DNA of 8,500 nucleotides from a bacterium (GCA_017477685.1 JAFUUT010000114.1:1-8500), one strand, 5' to 3'; counted from the stretch's first letter, positions 1 to 8,099 are shown. A program made the numbers and translations. The notes: generated by a model from the letters alone, not told the origin.

Positions 1-1
1 A

Positions 2-2434
2 AATTTAATTCAAGCATATGCAAATAACAATAACACCGCACTTTGGCAATACAACTCTGACAAAGTTCGTAAGGACTTTGATATAAATAAAGAACTGACT
101 AATCACACATTTATAAAACCGCTTCCGGGGAACGGAACATTAGTAAAAAACAGTATTTTCGATACCCCGTCCGAATTATTTAAAGATTATAAATATAGTT
201 TAAAGGCTTTTAGACATGCTTGGAATGGAAAAGCAAACGACCACGAACTCGGGGTGATAAATGATTTAGGAATGAAACTTGGCGGTATTGCTATTGCAGC
301 ATATTTATTTTCAAGAAACCATACTCCAAAAACAAAAATAATGGAATTTATCGGCTTTGCATCATTCTTTGCCGCTATGGACATTTGGCCAAAGATTGCA
401 CTTCAATGGCCGGCACAGCTTATTCACGGATTCAATGTCAGACAAAAATATCGTGATAATTCCAATACAAAAAAGAGGGTTTTTCAAGACCACCAATTTA
501 TACCTTGGGATTTATATAGTGATGAAGAAATAAATAAAATCGGTGATAGGATGAATGTTCCAAAGGATATGAAAAACCGCCGTGAATTTATTCAGGAAAA
601 AATGCGCAAAATTGCACTCCAAAACAATACTATGTGGATGCTTACATCAGGATTTGCAACACCTATTATGAGTGCATTGATATGTAACATTTTAGCAAAA
701 CCTATTGAGCAGATACAACACAACCGCAGAACAGCTAAAGCCGATGCCCTGCTTGAGAATTTCCCTGTCGAGATTGCCAAACATAAATATGAAGAAAATA
801 CAGAAGTTCTAACTCAAATTCTTGAAGAAAATAAAGGAAAACCTCTTAATACCGAGCTAATAAAAAGAATAAGCGCACAACTTTCAGATGGTATTGACGA
901 TGGAACGGCAAAAAGTATTTATTTTGATATAAAGAATATTGCAGGTCCTGAAGAATCGTACACAATAGATCGTAACACCACAGATGCTTTGGTTGACTTA
1001 TATAAAAAAGAATTTTCATCACTAAATTTACCGAAGAAGAATTTAGAACAACTTGTCCCAAATAAAAATCTTATGGCTAAAATCTTTGAAGATAACGGAC
1101 TATTAAGAAGCGGCGTTTCGGATTTTACAACGCACATAAGAATTATACAAAATATTATATTGGATAATGCCGCTAAAATATACCAACCTGCAAATATAGA
1201 AAGAAAACGTATAGAATTTATATTAGATAAATCTATTACCCCTAAATCTTTACACGGGGATTCAAAAGTTAAACAAATTTTGAAAGCCCAAAAATCAAAT
1301 ATTTTAACAGAAGAACTATCGGACCGAATAATAAAAATTTCAGAGACTCTAAACGGTTTCAGAGCCAGATTATATGTGTTAGATAAATATGCATACTTAA
1401 AAGCTGCACAAGCGCCGGAAACAATCCTTGCAAATGTATGGAACAATACTGCAGACTCGATGGCTAAAATCTTTGATATTAAGCCTGAAGAAATTAAAGA
1501 AACGAGATATGACAGAAAACTTGTCACTAAATTACTAAAAGAAAAATTTGAAAACATAGCATCGAATGATGAAACATATGAGCGAGTTGTAAAAGAATTG
1601 AGTTCAAAACTTGCAACATTGCAACTAGAAACAGATTTTGGAGACAGAGAAAAAGTATTTAATGAAAAAAATCATCCATATCGCTCGCATGTAGTTCAAA
1701 CATTCAATTCTACCGCAGATTCACTGGAGAAATTGAATATGCCTACTGTAGCAAGACGCTTGGTAGGATATGACAGGGACAAAGATACAACATCACTGAA
1801 AAATATACAACTTGAATTCCTTACAGATAGAATTAAAGGGGTTCGCACATCATTCTACCAACTGTTGAATACTTTGGATACTTTCAGAAGAATACATAAA
1901 AATAACATAGGAGAAACGGAAGAAGCACAATTTGCAAAACGATTGCTTATAGAAGGACATACTTCTGACTATGCGACAAAATTCTTTATTCAGAGGAACC
2001 CTGACAAAACAAAAAACATACCGACGGAAGAATATATAGATTTTTCTAATGATAGCAATTTCTTTAAAAGGGTTATGAATCTTATGTTTGGCGACAACCT
2101 TGCCGAAGAAACAACATTAAAAATTCAAGACTCATATGTATACAATCCGATGAAAAAATACAGACAAGAAATGTATGAAATTTTTGGAGACGAATTCTAT
2201 TTTGCCAAACCGCACCACGTTATAAATAAAAACGGAAGAAAAGCGACTTCTGAAGAAAAATTTATCCAAAAAGGATGCTCTATTGATAATATGTTTTTAG
2301 ATTTATTCAAAAATAAATACAATTCAGGCAAATGGCTCAAAACATTTGGGAAATTAGGTGCAATCATATTGGGAATCACACTTATATCACAGTTCTTTAT
2401 GGGAAGAATGAAAACGAATAAGGAGACCAAATAA
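2..2434 (+). CDS. Large multi-pass membrane protein of unknown function, 5' end outside window
   Basis: The frame is open from base 2, so the gene begins upstream of the window; a GTG at 254 is in frame but is not a credible start, because the 84 codons before it read as normal protein and no Shine-Dalgarno precedes it. At least 810 residues are visible. Counting from base 2, hydrophobic segments lie at about 91-106, 113-140 and 211-232, and a last one at 785-800 is followed by a short basic tail. The roughly 550 residues between are hydrophilic, rich in Lys, Glu and Asn, and look largely helical. This suggests a membrane-anchored protein with a large soluble middle domain. I recognise no enzymatic motif and no named family. 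The TAA stop overlaps the ATG of the GH13-like gene by one base, so the two are co-transcribed and probably translationally coupled. A role linked to glucan metabolism is only inferred from that neighbour. Confidence 0.85.
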   Translation, partial: NLIQAYANNNNTALWQYNSDKVRKDFDINKELTNHTFIKPLPGNGTLVKNSIFDTPSELFKDYKYSLKAFRHAWNGKANDHELGVINDLGMKLGGIAIAAYLFSRNHTPKTKIMEFIGFASFFAAMDIWPKIALQWPAQLIHGFNVRQKYRDNSNTKKRVFQDHQFIPWDLYSDEEINKIGDRMNVPKDMKNRREFIQEKMRKIALQNNTMWMLTSGFATPIMSALICNILAKPIEQIQHNRRTAKADALLENFPVEIAKHKYEENTEVLTQILEENKGKPLNTELIKRISAQLSDGIDDGTAKSIYFDIKNIAGPEESYTIDRNTTDALVDLYKKEFSSLNLPKKNLEQLVPNKNLMAKIFEDNGLLRSGVSDFTTHIRIIQNIILDNAAKIYQPANIERKRIEFILDKSITPKSLHGDSKVKQILKAQKSNILTEELSDRIIKISETLNGFRARLYVLDKYAYLKAAQAPETILANVWNNTADSMAKIFDIKPEEIKETRYDRKLVTKLLKEKFENIASNDETYERVVKELSSKLATLQLETDFGDREKVFNEKNHPYRSHVVQTFNSTADSLEKLNMPTVARRLVGYDRDKDTTSLKNIQLEFLTDRIKGVRTSFYQLLNTLDTFRRIHKNNIGETEEAQFAKRLLIEGHTSDYATKFFIQRNPDKTKNIPTEEYIDFSNDSNFFKRVMNLMFGDNLAEETTLKIQDSYVYNPMKKYRQEMYEIFGDEFYFAKPHHVINKNGRKATSEEKFIQKGCSIDNMFLDLFKNKYNSGKWLKTFGKLGAIILGITLISQFFMGRMKTNKETK
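2420..2425 (+). promoter_or_regulatory. Shine-Dalgarno for the GH13-like gene, inside the preceding gene
   Basis: AAGGAG lies 8 bases before the ATG at 2434 and within the last codons of the upstream gene. Together with the TAATG stop/start overlap it fixes the start of the downstream gene and supports translational coupling. Confidence 0.8.
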
Positions 2435-4152
2435 TGATAGTAACAGCATATGAAAACATAAAACCGCAAATTTCTTATTCAAACCGTTTGAATATAAACC
2501 ATTCACCCAAAGCAACAAATCAAATTGCCTTTCATGCCGGCAGCACAAATTTATTGTCAAAATATCTGGATAATCAGGCAAGCATAAATGTTCCGGCCGT
2601 AAAAACAACCGAAGTTCAAAAACCATATAAGAATGATTTAAGAACATTATTTTTAACAAATAATGCAAAGATTTTAGCAATACTTATGAGAACTTTCACC
2701 GCAAAAGACACCAATGGCAATGAATATATTGACGGGGATGAAAAAACAGGAACATTTTTAAGCGCAATAGAACGACTTGATGAAGTTAAAGAGCAAGGTT
2801 TCAATACTTTGCATATTTTGCCTATTAATCCTCCGGGGAAAAATAACGCATTCGGAATTGCAGGCAGTGTATATGCTCCGGAAGATTTATTGAAAATTGA
2901 TCCGGTATTAGTAGATAAAAATGACCCAAGAACAGACAAAGAGCAATTTAAAGCTTTTGTTGATGAATGCCACAAGCGGGGCATTCGAGTGATGATAGAT
3001 ATGCCAAGCTGTGCATCTTACGATTTATACTTGGATAAACCTGAACTTATGGCGATAGAAAACGGAATAGCCAAAACACCCGGCGGCTGGGAAGATATAA
3101 GAATGTTCCAGCCATGGGACGATGAAGGTAAAAGAACCCTCAATCCAAAATTATTGGAATACCACAGACAGTTTGTAGATATGCTTATTGATGCCGGAGT
3201 GGACGGTATCAGAGCGGATGTAGCAAGAACTAAACCGGTAGAATTTTGGGATATTTTAATTCCATACTCAAGAAAACGCAATCCGGAATTCGCGTGGCTT
3301 GCAGAATCTTATACATATGAAGATGCGTCTCCTCAAGCAAACATGCCATATGACAGACCGGAGGACTCCTTGAGAGCAGGATTTGATGCATACTACGGTC
3401 AATACCATATATTCCACGAATGGCCGAATGCAAAGGCACTGCACAATTATGTAATAGATAATCTAAATTTATCGTACAGAGTAGAGAACGGCAAATCCGT
3501 AATTGGCTCTTTTGCAACACACGATGATGTTTCACCAATGTTCCACGGAGGAGAAATATATTGCAATTTAACTTCGGGACTGCAAGCAACATTGCCTATG
3601 ATGAATCCGTATATTGTAGACGGTTTCCAAACAGGAGACAATTACATATACAAATACGGAAACACCAATACAGAAACCACATCCCAAACAGATTCAAATT
3701 ATATGAAAGTCCATGAAGGTAAAATGGACATATTCAACCTCTCAAGAAAACCCGGAGGGAAATACCCTCAAATTGGCAAATTTATGACTGCCTGCTTCAA
3801 ATTAAGAGATAATTATGAACATATACTTAGGAGAGGCTCATACATTGTACTTGAAAAAGAGAAAGATCCTCAGGATCAAATCATTGCATTTGCTCGGCAC
3901 AGACAAGGAAAGACTCTTTTAGTTATCGCAAACAAAGATGTCAATCACACCGTATCCTGCAATATCAAAGTCCCAACCCTGAATGAACAACAACAGCTGA
4001 AGAACTTGCTACCATCTTACGGTAAAGAAAGCAAATTCCAAGTTCGAGGGGGCGAAATAGGTGCAGTTGTCGCTCCGGGTAGAATTCACGTTTTTGAAAT
4101 CAATACTCCGAAAATAGAATTATATTCTGATAACGTATACAAGCAACATTAA
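2434..4152 (+). CDS. Alpha-amylase superfamily (GH13-like) protein
   Basis: A 572-residue protein with no signal peptide, so probably cytoplasmic. About 75 variable N-terminal residues precede a TIM-barrel. The first barrel strand is followed by a calcium-loop-like segment at 92-103 (D92, N94, N96, D100, E103). Catalytic regions can be placed: region II GIRAD with R260 and nucleophile D262; region III AES with acid/base E291; region IV THD with H363 and D364. A C-terminal beta-sandwich-like domain spans roughly 450-565. In GH13 these residues cleave or transfer alpha-glucosyl bonds through a covalent intermediate. Region I is abnormal: D189 is followed by MPSCA, so the usual Asn-His pair is missing, and the Lys-His after the nucleophile is also absent. 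Substrate and exact reaction (glycosidase, glucanotransferase or maltosyltransferase) cannot be assigned. The start is set by AAGGAG at 2420-2425. Confidence 0.88.
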   Translation: MIVTAYENIKPQISYSNRLNINHSPKATNQIAFHAGSTNLLSKYLDNQASINVPAVKTTEVQKPYKNDLRTLFLTNNAKILAILMRTFTAKDTNGNEYIDGDEKTGTFLSAIERLDEVKEQGFNTLHILPINPPGKNNAFGIAGSVYAPEDLLKIDPVLVDKNDPRTDKEQFKAFVDECHKRGIRVMIDMPSCASYDLYLDKPELMAIENGIAKTPGGWEDIRMFQPWDDEGKRTLNPKLLEYHRQFVDMLIDAGVDGIRADVARTKPVEFWDILIPYSRKRNPEFAWLAESYTYEDASPQANMPYDRPEDSLRAGFDAYYGQYHIFHEWPNAKALHNYVIDNLNLSYRVENGKSVIGSFATHDDVSPMFHGGEIYCNLTSGLQATLPMMNPYIVDGFQTGDNYIYKYGNTNTETTSQTDSNYMKVHEGKMDIFNLSRKPGGKYPQIGKFMTACFKLRDNYEHILRRGSYIVLEKEKDPQDQIIAFARHRQGKTLLVIANKDVNHTVSCNIKVPTLNEQQQLKNLLPSYGKESKFQVRGGEIGAVVAPGRIHVFEINTPKIELYSDNVYKQH

Positions 4153-4179
4153 ATATGAGGGAGTTTTGAGAGTATAAAA

Positions 4180-4211
4180 GTAAAATGGCCTTTAATTTAA
4201 GGTCATTTTAC
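4180..4211 (+). terminator. Hairpin terminator after the GH13-like gene
   Basis: A 13-bp stem, perfect except for one G-T wobble, encloses a 6-base loop (4193-4198). It begins 27 bases after the GH13 stop codon and ends 9 bases before the -35 box of mutS2. No long T-run follows, so it is not a textbook intrinsic terminator, but its position at the end of the two-gene unit fits transcription termination or 3'-end protection. Confidence 0.6.
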
Positions 4212-4220
4212 CTCGCGTTC

Positions 4221-4249
4221 TTTAAAAAATTTACACCTTATGCTAGTAT
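4221..4249 (+). promoter_or_regulatory. Extended -10 promoter of mutS2, predicted leaderless
   Basis: TTTAAA (4221-4226) and TAGTAT (4244-4249) are separated by exactly 17 bases, with TG plus one base directly before the -10 box (extended -10). The predicted transcription start, about seven bases past the -10, falls on or next to the mutS2 ATG at 4256. Confidence 0.55.
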
Positions 4250-4255
4250 TTAACT

Positions 4256-6628
4256 ATGAATATCGAGTCAAAAACATTAACATCATTAGAATTCAACATA
4301 ATAAGGGAAGAACTCGCAAAGTTCGCAAAATTTGAACAAAGCAGAAAACTTTGTTTGAACATAAAACCTTTCGATAAAACTGAAAAAATACAACAACAAA
4401 TCAAATTAACATCAGAAGCTAAGTATATACTTGATTTAGCAAAAGAAACCCCATCAGATTTTGTTGCCGATATTCAAAAAATAAAAAAAAATGCACTGAC
4501 ATCATATTTAGAAGAACAAGAACTCATTGATGTTGCCAAAACACTAAGGAATTCCAGACTTTTAAAAAGGTTTATCATAAATAATAGTAAAGAAGATTTT
4601 CTTATAAAGGAATCTGCATTAAACCTTGTTAGTGACAAATCAACAGAAGATAGAATTTTTGAAATTTTTGATGAAAATTTAAGGATTAAACAAAATGCAA
4701 CTCCTGAATTGAAAGGTTTATATTCTTCTCTAAAAGATACAGAACAAAATTTGAGAGATACTGTAAATTCTTTATTGAATAATTCGGATTTTACAAAAAA
4801 TTTACAAGATAATATCTATACTCAAAGAGATGAACGAATAGTATTTCAAGTAATAGCATCCAATAAAAATAAAATACCGGGAATTGTTCATGACGTATCG
4901 TCATCTGCCAAAACTTTTTATATAGAACCTGCGCAAATCGTACCTTTTAACAACAAAATCAGAGAAATCAAAGCCAAAATTCGCCAAGAATGTATAAAAA
5001 TTCTCGTAGGTTTAACCGATTTAGTCCGAATTCATATGACAGAACTTGAAATAAGTGAAAGAATCATTTCGGAAATCGATTTTCATTTTGCCAAAGCAAG
5101 ATACGCCATAAAGCTTCAGGCAGTTGAACCGGAAATCTCCTCAGAAAAATATATATATTTTGAAAATATGAAACACCCGCTCTTAATTTCACAAGGCGGA
5201 GAGGTTGTCGCAAATAATTTTGAAATCGGAGGAGGGAAATACAATTCTCTTATTATTACAGGTTCAAATACAGGCGGAAAAACCGTAACATTAAAAACTG
5301 TCGGCTTATTTATTCTTATGGCAAAATCCGGAATGTTTTTGCCTTGTACCTGGGCAAAAATATACCCTTATAAACAAGTTTTTGCCGATATAGGAGATTC
5401 TCAAAGTATCACAGAAAGCCTTTCCACGTTTTCTTCGCATATGACAAATATTATTGAAATCCTGCAAAAAGCGGATGAAGATTCTTTTGTTCTTCTGGAT
5501 GAAATTTGTGCAGGAACAGATCCCGTTGAAGGGGCGGTATTAGCTCAAGGAATACTAAATAAGCTTGCGCAAAAAAATGTATGCGGAGTAATAACAACCC
5601 ACTATGGAGAATTGAAATCATTAGAATATACCAATCCATATTTCAAAAATGCATCTGTTGAGTTCAATACCGATACTCTAATGCCGACATACAAACTGCT
5701 CATAGGAATTCCCGGACTGAGTAATGCCATTTCCATCGCATCAAATCTGGGGCTTGATAAAGATATAATAGAGAATTCAAAATCAATCCTTATTAATCAA
5801 AAAGACCCGACAATCGAAGTTGTTGAAAAATTACAACAAACCCACCAAAAATTGTCTAAAGACCTTGAAAAAGCACAAGAACTCAAAGAAACTTCCGAAT
5901 CCATAAAAGAAGAATACGAAGAAAATTTAAATCAAATAAAAAAAGATAAAAAGAAAACACTAAAAAACATTAAAAACAAATTTGATATGGAAATAATGGA
6001 ATCAAGAGCCGAGATAAAAGAAATACTTGATGAAATGCGTAAAGAGAAATCTGAAAAGATTGCCCGCAGAGCATATTCACGACTTGCAAAAATAGAACAA
6101 GATTTCAGAAATGATATAGATGAAGTTTCTGATAAAAATAAATATATAGAAATAGATTGGACTAAAGTTACCGTAGGAGATGAACTTATGCTCAAAGAGC
6201 ACCATCAAAAGGTTACGGTTATAACTTTACCGGATAAAAATAAGCGTCTTACCGTTGATATGGGCAATATTAAGATGAAAGTAAAACAAAACGAATTAGC
6301 TGTCATAGATGAACATTATAAAGCCCCGTCAAAAAATAAAATTCCGGGAACTTCATTTAACAAGTTTGAATTAAAAAAATATTCTATATCACAAACATTG
6401 GATTTGAGAGGATACAGAGTAGAAGAAGCGCTTGATGAAGTTGAAAAATATCTTGATATGGCAAGCCTTGCCAATCTTTCACCGGTTTATATTATTCATG
6501 GGCACGGAACAGGAGCGTTGAAACAAGCGGTAAGAGATTTTTTAAAGAACTCACCTTATGTCGCAAAATTCCGTCCGGGCGGAGAATCTGAAGGATCTGA
6601 CGGAGTCAGCGTTGTTGAAATAAAATAA
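4256..6628 (+). CDS. mutS2: MutS2: MutS-family ATPase with C-terminal Smr domain
   Basis: A 790-residue protein of normal MutS2 length. The N-terminus (KTLTSLEF) is typical of the family, which lacks MutS's mismatch-recognition domain. Core and clamp helices lead to the ATPase: Walker A GSNTGGKT at 336-343 (the usual Pro is Ser) and Walker B LLDE at 413-416, followed by ICAGTDP. A charged coiled coil covers about 520-625, a KOW-like beta segment about 640-686, and the Smr domain the C-terminus, with LDLRG at 715-719 and HGHGTG at 748-753. Known family members bind branched DNA and suppress recombination, and in Bacillus act on collided ribosomes; which role applies here is not visible. A stop codon (TAG, 4244) lies four codons upstream in frame, so ATG 4256 is the only reasonable start, yet it has no Shine-Dalgarno. 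It is monocistronic by layout, with gaps on both sides. Confidence 0.96.
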   Translation: MNIESKTLTSLEFNIIREELAKFAKFEQSRKLCLNIKPFDKTEKIQQQIKLTSEAKYILDLAKETPSDFVADIQKIKKNALTSYLEEQELIDVAKTLRNSRLLKRFIINNSKEDFLIKESALNLVSDKSTEDRIFEIFDENLRIKQNATPELKGLYSSLKDTEQNLRDTVNSLLNNSDFTKNLQDNIYTQRDERIVFQVIASNKNKIPGIVHDVSSSAKTFYIEPAQIVPFNNKIREIKAKIRQECIKILVGLTDLVRIHMTELEISERIISEIDFHFAKARYAIKLQAVEPEISSEKYIYFENMKHPLLISQGGEVVANNFEIGGGKYNSLIITGSNTGGKTVTLKTVGLFILMAKSGMFLPCTWAKIYPYKQVFADIGDSQSITESLSTFSSHMTNIIEILQKADEDSFVLLDEICAGTDPVEGAVLAQGILNKLAQKNVCGVITTHYGELKSLEYTNPYFKNASVEFNTDTLMPTYKLLIGIPGLSNAISIASNLGLDKDIIENSKSILINQKDPTIEVVEKLQQTHQKLSKDLEKAQELKETSESIKEEYEENLNQIKKDKKKTLKNIKNKFDMEIMESRAEIKEILDEMRKEKSEKIARRAYSRLAKIEQDFRNDIDEVSDKNKYIEIDWTKVTVGDELMLKEHHQKVTVITLPDKNKRLTVDMGNIKMKVKQNELAVIDEHYKAPSKNKIPGTSFNKFELKKYSISQTLDLRGYRVEEALDEVEKYLDMASLANLSPVYIIHGHGTGALKQAVRDFLKNSPYVAKFRPGGESEGSDGVSVVEIK

Positions 6629-6647
6629 CAATTTGTAAATTTTGTTA
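6626..6647 (+). terminator. Weak hairpin at the mutS2 stop codon
   Basis: TAACAA at 6626-6631, which includes the stop codon, pairs with TTGTTA at 6642-6647 across a 10-base loop, and a T-rich stretch follows. The stem is only six AT-rich base pairs, so it is a weak candidate terminator. Confidence 0.25.
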
Positions 6648-6672
6648 CAATTTCTTTTAAAAATTTTAAAGT

Positions 6673-6700
6673 TTGATCCTAAATATACCGTTATTATATT
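6673..6700 (+). promoter_or_regulatory. Possible promoter for the small coiled-coil gene pair
   Basis: In the 188-base gap after mutS2, TTGATC (6673-6678) and TATATT (6695-6700) are 16 bases apart. This would start transcription near 6707 and leave a leader of about 110 bases before the ATG at 6817. The gap is so AT-rich that other box pairs are possible. I saw no riboswitch or convincing leader hairpin in the remainder. Confidence 0.3.
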
Positions 6701-6816
6701 TGCACAGGACTATAGCCTATATGTTAAGAAAAGTTACATAAATAGTTAAAAAATGACAATTAATTTTTATGTGATGTTTTTATAAATATGTAGGTCTAAA
6801 GTGTAAAAGGACAATT

Positions 6817-7089
6817 ATGAACGCAGAAGCTTTAGAACTATACTTCAGAAGATTACTTGATTTCCTAATGTACGCAAGGAATTATCTGATAAGACGTAAC
6901 CCGATAAAGGAAATGTCAGCATCGATAGTAGAAGGTATCAAGGACTTTCTGACAATAAAAAAGAAATTGAAAATCGCTCAGTACAGGCTGAACTATCATC
7001 AACACCAATTGCAAAAAATGGAGCAGCTGATAGCAGAAAATAGCGATCACCATTTCTTAAAAGGTTCCAATATAGACCAAAAAAGGTAG
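6817..7089 (+). CDS. Small helical/coiled-coil protein, unknown function
   Basis: A 90-residue basic protein preceded by AAAGGA with 5-base spacing. Residues about 1-25 form an amphipathic segment rich in Leu, Phe, Tyr and Arg. Residues about 45-75 are a Lys/Gln/Leu-rich coiled-coil-like helix, and the C-terminus is polar. It has no signal peptide, clear transmembrane segment or catalytic motif. Six bases separate its stop from the next start, so the two are one transcription unit and their helical character suggests they may act together. I do not recognise the family. Confidence 0.75.
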   Translation: MNAEALELYFRRLLDFLMYARNYLIRRNPIKEMSASIVEGIKDFLTIKKKLKIAQYRLNYHQHQLQKMEQLIAENSDHHFLKGSNIDQKR

Positions 7090-7095
7090 GTAAAA

Positions 7096-7431
7096 ATGGG
7101 ATACATGGTAGCTAAAATCAGAAAACGTGAACTATTACAGCAAAAATCACAGCTGCAATGGCAAATGCTTTCTATTACTAACGCAAAATCTACCGCAACT
7201 AAGGCCGTTACTGCAATGATGCAAGTAGGAACCGACTATGAAAATGATTCCATAATCGCAAAAAATTTACAAGTCAGACAATATAAGTTGAAACTATTAG
7301 AAGAACAATTAGACGTTCAAAAGGATGAAATCCAGCAAAGAATGGAAGCTGTTGAAACAGAATTAAAATCTGTAGACGAAATGATTAAGACAGGCATACA
7401 AGAATCCTTCACTTATAAAATTGCCGCTTAA
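7096..7431 (+). CDS. Small coiled-coil protein, unknown function
   Basis: A 111-residue protein. A Shine-Dalgarno-like AGG at 7088-7090 overlaps the upstream TAG stop and sits 5 bases before the ATG, which argues for coupled translation; an in-frame ATG at 7105 is a possible alternative start. A basic, Gln-rich N-terminal helix (about 5-25) leads to an Ala/Thr-rich middle (28-45), then a long heptad-like helix (about 58-98) rich in Leu, Gln and Glu. No enzyme motif or membrane segment is visible. It converges on the minus-strand gene, whose extended frame ends only 13 bases away. A structural or adaptor role is plausible but inferred. Confidence 0.78.
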   Translation: MGYMVAKIRKRELLQQKSQLQWQMLSITNAKSTATKAVTAMMQVGTDYENDSIIAKNLQVRQYKLKLLEEQLDVQKDEIQQRMEAVETELKSVDEMIKTGIQESFTYKIAA

Positions 7432-7444
7432 TTTAGATAATTTT

Positions 7445-7549
7445 TTATAAGCTTCCGCTATTTACAAACAAGTTGATTATATCGTTCATAACAACGGCTT
7501 GACGCTGGAATTGCAGCGATTGCAATTCTAAATTACTGATTTGTTTTTT
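7445..7549 (-). other. In-frame 34-codon tail beyond the TAA of the minus-strand gene
   Basis: Read on the minus strand in the frame of the upstream gene, this stretch has no further stop until 7447-7445. The translation begins KKQISNLELQ and ends NLFVNSGSL. It is rich in Gln, Leu, Val and Asn with hydrophobic residues in heptad-like spacing, and would continue the C-terminal helix. A single base change of TAA to TTA (Leu) would join both parts. It has no start codon with a Shine-Dalgarno of its own. Confidence 0.55.
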
Positions 7550-8020
7550 TTAGTCAATAATACTTTGCTGACAATCAGCAGCTCTGTGAGTCAAACTTTC
7601 TTGGAATTGTTTAGCTTCTTGAACAACACTCTGCATCGAAATACCGAGAGCTTCCATTGTTTGTTTAATAATAGTCGCACCGGTTTGTCTTGAAACCCCT
7701 ACAGGTAATTTTGCTATTAATTTATTTAATATGGCGACATTCTCAGGCAAATCAATATCATTTGAAATATTTCCATACAAGCCCATTTTAGGAGCCATGG
7801 ACTGATTTAAATTATGTTGAAATATTGTATCTATGTTTCTTGTATTCATACCGGTAAACGATTCATCATGAAGAGAAGAAAGAACATTAACATCTTCAAC
7901 TTTGGAATTATCCTCAACGACATCTTCAGAAAAATCAGCATCGCTGCCGTTATCTTCCTGAATTTTCAAAGCCTCTACAATTTTTTTACCAACGCTATCA
8001 CCAATATTATCCGTAGCCAT
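7550..8020 (-). CDS. Acidic/helical protein of unknown function, possibly prematurely stopped
   Basis: A 156-residue protein starting at 8020 with GAGGT four bases upstream and a strong promoter at 8048-8076. Residues about 22-43 are very acidic and probably disordered. Residues about 91-156 look like a conserved helical domain, with a Leu-Pro-Val-Gly-Val turn followed by helices rich in Gln, Ala and Glu. The TAA at 7552-7550 cuts what looks like a continuing coiled coil: the same frame stays open for 34 codons to a second TAA at 7447-7445, so the intended product may be about 191 residues. No known family is recognised. It converges with the two small coiled-coil genes. It could be a recent nonsense mutant, a sequencing or assembly error, or a true 156-residue protein. 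Confidence 0.75.
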   Translation of the reverse strand: MATDNIGDSVGKKIVEALKIQEDNGSDADFSEDVVEDNSKVEDVNVLSSLHDESFTGMNTRNIDTIFQHNLNQSMAPKMGLYGNISNDIDLPENVAILNKLIAKLPVGVSRQTGATIIKQTMEALGISMQSVVQEAKQFQESLTHRAADCQQSIID

Positions 8021-8047
8021 TTTTACCTCATACTTTCATGCAAGACT

Positions 8048-8076
8048 ATTATAGACAAGAAATATAAATTATGCAA
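8048..8076 (-). promoter_or_regulatory. Sigma70-type promoter of the minus-strand gene
   Basis: On the minus strand, TTGCAT (8076-8071) and a perfect TATAAT (8053-8048) are separated by exactly 17 bases. Transcription should start near 8041, giving a leader of about 21 bases that contains the GAGGT ribosome-binding site. Confidence 0.8.
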
Positions 8077-8099
8077 GGTTGTAAAAAAAGGCGATACGC

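Noticed and set aside
254..256. GTG as the start of the first membrane protein
   Set aside because: The same frame is open and protein-like back to base 2, and no Shine-Dalgarno precedes the GTG; the gene is truncated by the window edge.
919..1557. 212-codon minus-strand open frame
   Set aside because: It lies wholly inside the membrane-protein gene, gives a composition typical of an antisense frame in AT-rich DNA (Ser, Ile, Phe, Leu), and has no convincing start signals.
3230..3592. 120-codon minus-strand open frame
   Set aside because: It is antisense to the catalytic region of the GH13-like gene, where the conserved motifs are in the plus frame.
7413..7450. Possible bidirectional terminator between the convergent genes
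   Set aside because: TTATAAAATT and AATTTTTTATAA can pair only with a two-base bulge and a long loop, with no G-C pairs; too weak to annotate.
7544..7551. Programmed -1 frameshift at the A8 run of the minus-strand gene
   Set aside because: A slippery-looking A AAA AAC is present, but the in-frame TAA comes before it, so ribosomes would terminate first; the downstream tail is already in the zero frame.
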